Shown piece by piece: positions 60,164-64,000 of a DNA stretch of 64,000 nt. The stretch is from the NCBI GenBank assembly GCA_938014215.1, contig CALLRW010000008.1:1-64000 (forward strand). Direction: 5' to 3'. Each line of letters starts with the position of its first letter. Position 1 is the first letter of the stretch. A program made the position numbers and the translations under genes. The notes under the pieces were generated by a model that saw only the letters and a list, made by a program, of their open reading frames with translations, was not told the origin of the DNA and did no database searches. The DNA comes from an uncultured Alistipes sp. GTDB taxonomy: Bacteria; Bacteroidota; Bacteroidia; Bacteroidales; Rikenellaceae.

Positions 60164-60321
60164 AAAAAAAATGCGACGGCTCCGTTTTAGAAGAATTCAA
60201 TAAATGAATGTGGTGACGCAACTTCACACAGATTTTGTTCGGGGCCGTCGCAAAGGTATCTGTCGGGCGGATGGCCGGGCGCTCTTCGGCGAAAGGGCGG
60301 TGAAGGGTCCCCTGCAATCCG
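60164..60321 (-). ncRNA. Candidate structured small RNA
   Basis: A minus-strand promoter fires into about 158 bases that end in a run of eight T (60171-60164). The 3' half folds into a 9-bp stem (60252-60244 with 60180-60172) enclosing two hairpins: one at 60230-60209 (TGTG and TGA arms) and one at 60208-60196 (TTCA/TGAA). It lies near a 5-formyl-THF cyclo-ligase gene, as 6S RNA does in E. coli, but the fold does not look like 6S. No known family is recognised. Confidence 0.45.
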
Positions 60322-60328
60322 TACGCTA

Positions 60329-60358
60329 CAAAGATAGATAAAGTTTCCGTACTTGCAA
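60329..60358 (-). promoter_or_regulatory. Promoter of the candidate small RNA
   Basis: On the minus strand TTG (60358-60356) and TATCTTTG (60336-60329) are 19 bases apart. No protein gene lies downstream on this strand within reach. Confidence 0.6.
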
Positions 60359-60544
60359 CCTCTTTGTCTGAAAGTGGCACGCGTATGTCCAAATTGGCGA
60401 AAAGCGGGGCTTCCGGGAGAACGGGGCGCCCTTTGGACGGAGGCGGCAACCGGACCCGGCGGACGACGGTATGACGTCAGATCCCTTCGCGGCGGAGCTC
60501 CCGGTTGGGCGTTTTCCGGACAGGGCGCGACGCGGCGCAGAAAG

Positions 60545-60580
60545 GAAGACTCCCGGACCATAGCAGGTCCGGGAGTCTTC
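60545..60580 (-). terminator. Terminator of the DUF5723 operon
   Basis: GAAGACTCCCGGACC (60545-60559) pairs fully with 60566-60580 over a six-base loop, about 30 bases after the DUF5723 stop. It has a short T-rich tail. Confidence 0.8.
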
Positions 60581-60609
60581 ATTTGTAGCCGGGAATGGCC
60601 CGGGGGGAA

Positions 60610-61983
60610 CTATTTGCGGTCGTTCTCGCGGATATAGGCGGCGATGCGGTGACTCCGTCTTCCGAGCGGGATGCCGATGCCGATGGTCGCGTTGGCCGTA
60701 CTCTGTTTGACGGGAACCCATTGCGGCGTGTGGCGGGTCAGCAGCAGGTCGGTGGCTACGAAGAAGTTGATCCACCCGGGGCACAGGTTCAGACCCAGCC
60801 CAACGGCTCCGGCACGGTTGTCGAGCACCGAGTAGCTGCCCGTGAGTGTGAACCAGCGGAGGGGGTGAATGTTGACCGATGCGGTGATGTTGTGTGCGGT
60901 CCTGTAGGACCAGAAGCGGGCCGTGTAGAGCAGTCCCACGCCGATGCGGTGTTCCCAGACTTCGTATTCGATGCCGGCGTTGAGCGACGCACGGAGCATT
61001 TTCGACAGACTGCGGCTCTCCGTTTGGTTGAACTTCAGCATCTCCAGATCGAAATCCGGGGTCGGATCCGAGCCGTTGTCGGGAACGGTGACGCCCGTGA
61101 ATTCGCTCTGTTGGGTCGAGACGCCCGATACGGTGGCACGCTTGCTCCAGTTGATGAATCCCAGATCGTTGACGGCCAGCGAGACCTGCAGTTCGGGCAG
61201 GATGTCGTACGTGGCCCCCAGGTCGACGGCAAAACCGTATCCGGCGGGTTTCCGGGGGCGGAACCGGAGGTCGTTCATCTCGAAGGTGCCGGTTTCGGGA
61301 TTCGGGCTGACCGTCGTTCCGTCGGCCGTGACGGTGACCGTACCGCGGGTGTCAACGGCCCAGCGGTCCTGTTCGAGCGAGACGTCGAAGCGTTGGTAGT
61401 CGACCTGGGCGCGGGCCAGACCGACCAGAAACTTGCCGCGCACACCGACGTAGAGACGGTCGTTGAGCAGCGGGAGCGAGTAGTTGAATCCCGCCTCGAG
61501 ATAGCTTTCGGCGGAGGCGCCGATGCCGCTGATGTTGCCCTGCCGGCCGAGTTTGAGGAACTCGAAGAGCGTTTTGGGCAGATGCGTCTCGGCGGAGGTG
61601 CGCACGTCGAGATCGACCGACCAGAAATTCTTGTGATTCCGTGTAAACTTGCCGATTCCGAAGAGGTTGATACGCGTATCGACCCCCAGCAGGTTGTCCG
61701 CCTGGAGGTTCCTCAGCGCCTCGTCGGCCGATACCGAACTGTCGAGCAGGGTGACGAGTTTGCCGTTTCGCGGATAGAGGATGTTGTTCAGGGCGATGTT
61801 GCCGTTGGTTGCGACGCTTACGCCGCCGATGGCGGGCAGGTTGATGTATCCGCGCAGCGGGGCGAAGGCGGGGTTGAGCTGCGAGCGGAAGGTCGAACCC
61901 TCCATGAAATAGCTCGTCGGGTTTTGGGCGGCCAGACTGACCGTCAGGAGCAGGGCCGTCAGCAGAAGATATGTCTTTTTCAT
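60610..61983 (-). CDS. DUF5723 family outer-membrane protein
   Basis: The 457-residue protein has a signal peptide (cleavage near LAAQN) and the DUF5723 opening: TSYFMEGSTFRSQLNPAFAP. The rest is alternating strands with many Gly and aromatics, typical of an outer-membrane barrel (GYGFAVDLGATYDILPELQVSLAVNDLGF, in pieces). The family is common in Bacteroidetes and lacks a known role. It follows the lipoprotein gene by 13 bases. Confidence 0.88.
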   Translation of the reverse strand: MKKTYLLLTALLLTVSLAAQNPTSYFMEGSTFRSQLNPAFAPLRGYINLPAIGGVSVATNGNIALNNILYPRNGKLVTLLDSSVSADEALRNLQADNLLGVDTRINLFGIGKFTRNHKNFWSVDLDVRTSAETHLPKTLFEFLKLGRQGNISGIGASAESYLEAGFNYSLPLLNDRLYVGVRGKFLVGLARAQVDYQRFDVSLEQDRWAVDTRGTVTVTADGTTVSPNPETGTFEMNDLRFRPRKPAGYGFAVDLGATYDILPELQVSLAVNDLGFINWSKRATVSGVSTQQSEFTGVTVPDNGSDPTPDFDLEMLKFNQTESRSLSKMLRASLNAGIEYEVWEHRIGVGLLYTARFWSYRTAHNITASVNIHPLRWFTLTGSYSVLDNRAGAVGLGLNLCPGWINFFVATDLLLTRHTPQWVPVKQSTANATIGIGIPLGRRSHRIAAYIRENDRK

Positions 61984-61996
61984 CGCGGGATTCGTT

Positions 61997-62950
61997 TTAG
62001 AGGTCGAACTTCAGGGCACCGTGCTTGATCAGGTGGAGTTTGATGGTCAGCTGCCGTTGCTGCCCGGCGTCGAAACCCCGATTGGGGTAGTACTTCTCGA
62101 TGACGATCGGGATTTCGAGCGTCATGCCGCGGACGATCGTGCGCAGGTCGTCGGCATAGAGCCGCGTGGCGGGGAGTTCGTTCGAGTCGTCGAGCGCTTC
62201 GATCTTCGTGGTGAAGTTCACGCTGGTCGGGGTGAAGAGGGGCGAGACCTGCAGACTGACGGGCAGTCGGTTGTCGACCGTCCCGGCTAGGTAAAGCGTA
62301 TTTTTCGGATCGGTCGTTTCGCGCGGATCGAGGTTGTCGCAGAGCATGTCGACCACCTCGTTGCTGATGTCGATCCGGTCGACGGCGTAGCTCAGCTGCT
62401 GCATATCGACGTCGAGTCCTGTCAGGTAGTCGTTGGCCAGTTGGCGGACCTCCTCGCCGAGGGCGTCGCGCAGGGCGGAATTTTCGGTGTAGGCCTCGAC
62501 GAAGGCGCTCTTGAATTCGTCGCGCGAGATCCCCGGAAGCAGCTCCCGGAAGTCATCGTAGTAGTTCTCCTGCAGGAGTGTGGCCACGGCGTCGAGTTTC
62601 GTGGCATCGGTGGCCATCTCGGTCAGCAGTTCGGGGAGCAGCTGCTCGTTGACATAGGCGGCATCGTGGAGCAGGCGCTGTACGTCGGCGTAGCCGCCCT
62701 TGTCGTCGCTGTCGGGCAGGCGGGTCGGGAGCCAGATGTCGGCCTCCTTGAAGATGAGGTCAATGCGGGTGCCGTTGTCGGCGTTGATCTCTTCCATCGT
62801 GATGTAGACGTTGGCCAGAGGGGCTTCGAACGTCGAGCTCTCGTTCCCGATGGTGATGTTGTCGGTCTCAACCTTTCCGAGGTCGTAATCCCTGTCTACA
62901 CAGGCTGTAGCGAGGGTGCCGAAAAGAAAAAGCGTAAAAATTCTTTTCAT
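61997..62950 (-). CDS. Lipoprotein of unknown function
   Basis: The ATG at 62950 gives 317 residues with a lipoprotein signal (LFGTLATAC, Cys at about 17). Not recognised. The middle (about 85-200) is helical and acidic; the C-terminal third (about 210-317) looks like strands, with TLYLAGTVDNRLPVSLQVSPLF. The repeated pattern in the second part resembles the immunoglobulin-like domains of other Bacteroidetes surface lipoproteins. It is paired with the DUF5723 gene, so both may form an outer-membrane unit (inference). Confidence 0.7.
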   Translation of the reverse strand: MKRIFTLFLFGTLATACVDRDYDLGKVETDNITIGNESSTFEAPLANVYITMEEINADNGTRIDLIFKEADIWLPTRLPDSDDKGGYADVQRLLHDAAYVNEQLLPELLTEMATDATKLDAVATLLQENYYDDFRELLPGISRDEFKSAFVEAYTENSALRDALGEEVRQLANDYLTGLDVDMQQLSYAVDRIDISNEVVDMLCDNLDPRETTDPKNTLYLAGTVDNRLPVSLQVSPLFTPTSVNFTTKIEALDDSNELPATRLYADDLRTIVRGMTLEIPIVIEKYYPNRGFDAGQQRQLTIKLHLIKHGALKFDL

Positions 62951-63056
62951 GAACAGGTTTCTTTTCTTGTGAACGAGTCGCAAAGGTAGAACGATCCGAA
63001 GAAATTAACAATAATTCGGAGGTTTTTATCAAATTACAGATTCATGATATATTTGT

Positions 63057-63064
63057 TACCTTTG
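63057..63064 (+). promoter_or_regulatory. -7 box region upstream of uvrC
   Basis: TACCTTTG (63057-63064), with a second TATATTTG at 63048-63055. The first would give an almost leaderless mRNA for the ATG at 63073, so the second is more likely. Confidence 0.4.
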
Positions 63065-63072
63065 CTGTCGGT

Positions 63073-64000
63073 ATGAGTGAAAACGAGAATATCCGAAAGT
63101 CCTTGAAGGAGCAGGTGGCCCTGCTTCCGCTGTCGCCCGGGGTCTACCAGTTCGTGGACCGCACCGGGACGATCATCTACGTGGGTAAGGCCAAAAGCCT
63201 CCGCAAACGGGTCTCGTCCTACTTCGTCAATTCGAAGGAGCACAGCGCCAAGGTCCGCGTGCTGGTGCGTCAGATCGTCGAGATCCGCCACATCGTCGTC
63301 GGCAGCGAGACCGACGCCCTGCTGCTCGAGAATTCGCTCATCAAGACCCTCCAGCCCCGCTACAACATCCTGCTGAAGGACGACAAGACCTATCCGTGGA
63401 TCGTCGTGCGGCGCGAGCCCTTCCCGCGGGTGCAGTCGACGCGGCAGCTGGTCCGCGACGGCTCGCAGTACTTCGGCCCCTACGGCTCGGTGATGATGCA
63501 GCACAGCGTGCTGGACTTCATCCGCGAGGTGGTCCCGCTGCGGACCTGCAAGCTCAACCTCTCGCCCGAACAGATCGCCCGCGGCCGCTATACGGTCTGC
63601 CTGCAGTACCACATCGGCAACTGCAAGGGTCCGTGCATCGGCGCCCAGAGCGAGGAGGAGTACGACCGCCTGGTCGGGATGGTGGTCTCGGTGCTCAAGG
63701 GCGACCTGCGTCCCGTGCGCAAGTACCTCGAGGGGGAGATGACGCGGGCGGCCGGCGAGTTGAAGTTCGAGGTGGCGCAGCGCTACAAGCAACGCCTCGA
63801 TGCGCTGGACCACTACGCGGGTAAGTCGGTGATCGTCAGCGCGCGGATTGTCGACGTGGATGTCTTCTCGCTGCTGCCCGACGACGACGTGGCGTGGTGC
63901 AACTTCGTGCGGATCCGCCACGGGTCGGTGGTGGGTGTGCAGACCGTGAAGCTGACGACGGGCGTCGAGGAGGACGAACGTGACATGCTGACGCTCGGCA
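63073..64000 (+). CDS. uvrC: Excinuclease ABC subunit C (5' part)
   Basis: The frame runs off the window after about 309 residues of a protein usually near 600. The GIY-YIG nuclease domain is at about 15-95 (GVYQFVDRTGTIIYVGKAKSLRKRV), followed by the DDKTYPWI and FGPYG motifs. A cysteine group (CKLN, CLQYHIGNCKGPC) lies near 160-195, and the UVR coiled-coil segment near 210-240. UvrC cuts the damaged strand on both sides of a lesion. The C-terminal RNase-H-like domain is outside the window. Confidence 0.97.
   Translation, partial: MSENENIRKSLKEQVALLPLSPGVYQFVDRTGTIIYVGKAKSLRKRVSSYFVNSKEHSAKVRVLVRQIVEIRHIVVGSETDALLLENSLIKTLQPRYNILLKDDKTYPWIVVRREPFPRVQSTRQLVRDGSQYFGPYGSVMMQHSVLDFIREVVPLRTCKLNLSPEQIARGRYTVCLQYHIGNCKGPCIGAQSEEEYDRLVGMVVSVLKGDLRPVRKYLEGEMTRAAGELKFEVAQRYKQRLDALDHYAGKSVIVSARIVDVDVFSLLPDDDVAWCNFVRIRHGSVVGVQTVKLTTGVEEDERDMLTLG

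Larger units (their letters stand above)
60127..60609. other. Intergenic between converging genes
   Basis: Contains a candidate small RNA (60164-60321, minus), its promoter (60329-60358) and the terminator at 60545-60580. Open frames here are not credible as proteins. Confidence 0.6.

Noticed and set aside
60251..60258. Second minus-strand TACCTTTG box inside the candidate RNA
   Set aside because: No -33 partner, and initiation there would remove half of the main stem.
60164..60321. 6S RNA
   Set aside because: The nearby cyclo-ligase gene recalls E. coli ssrS, but the two ends do not pair into the long bulged hairpin of 6S.

Overview
The window looks like a chromosomal segment from a GC-rich Bacteroidales bacterium, most likely Alistipes or a close relative (inference). 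The evidence is a set of Bacteroidetes-type families (DUF5683, DUF5723, DUF4252, OstA-like, PspC/DUF2807 proteins, Bacteroidetes-type succinate dehydrogenase/fumarate reductase). In addition, many genes follow TAnnTTTG -7 boxes, several with a TTTG-like -33 box 19-20 bases upstream, and Shine-Dalgarno sequences are largely absent. No rRNA, tRNA, CRISPR array or insertion sequence was recognised.

Layout. 1-5.9 kb is accessory in character: a short DprA/Smf-like Rossmann protein, an HD-domain protein, a DUF1848 protein, an excisionase-like HTH protein, a membrane protein and a tyrosine recombinase. The recombinase abuts the 3' end of mnmE, with a cluster of TTTACAC repeats between them, which resembles an integration junction. 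5.9-11.5 kb is a minus-strand operon parA-parB-DUF5683-lytic transglycosylase-mnmE. 11.8-17.8 kb holds a CPBP protease and an outer-membrane biogenesis set (SurA-like lipoprotein, SurA, OstA-like). 18.1-25.5 kb holds an S41 protease, MFS exporter, Nudix hydrolase, MscS channel, AspT/YidE-type transporter and HAD phosphatase. 25.6-31.4 kb is an arylpyruvate catabolic operon (iorA, iorB, aminotransferase, CoA-transferase) divergent from a GntR/FadR regulator. 31.5-32.6 kb is a thioredoxin-ferredoxin-MarR operon with a palindrome at its promoter. 32.8-38.3 kb is a tripartite RND efflux operon; 38.5-41.6 kb a secreted GH2 beta-galactosidase; then a 55-residue protein with a very strong terminator, DsbD, a GT2 glycosyltransferase, a PfkB kinase and PfkA.

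47.9-51.2 kb is a minus-strand PspC/PspC/PadR/DUF2807/PspC envelope-stress-like cluster. 51.4-53.9 kb is an ECF sigma gene interrupted by an in-frame amber codon, followed by an anti-sigma-like protein, an outer-membrane barrel protein and a DUF4252 protein. 54.0-58.4 kb contains a three-copy tandem repeat made from the sdhB 3' end and its terminator, then sdhC-sdhA-sdhB on the minus strand. 58.7-64 kb has 5-formyl-THF cyclo-ligase, a patatin-like lipase, a candidate structured small RNA, a DUF5723 protein, a lipoprotein and the 5' part of uvrC, cut by the window end.

The most unusual features are the amber-interrupted sigma factor, the integrase/mnmE junction with its arm-like repeats, the triplicated sdhB terminator, the unannotated RNA-like transcript near 60.2 kb, and a 41-bp minisatellite near 45.4 kb. 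No wholly new multi-gene defence or mobile system could be demonstrated by reading alone.
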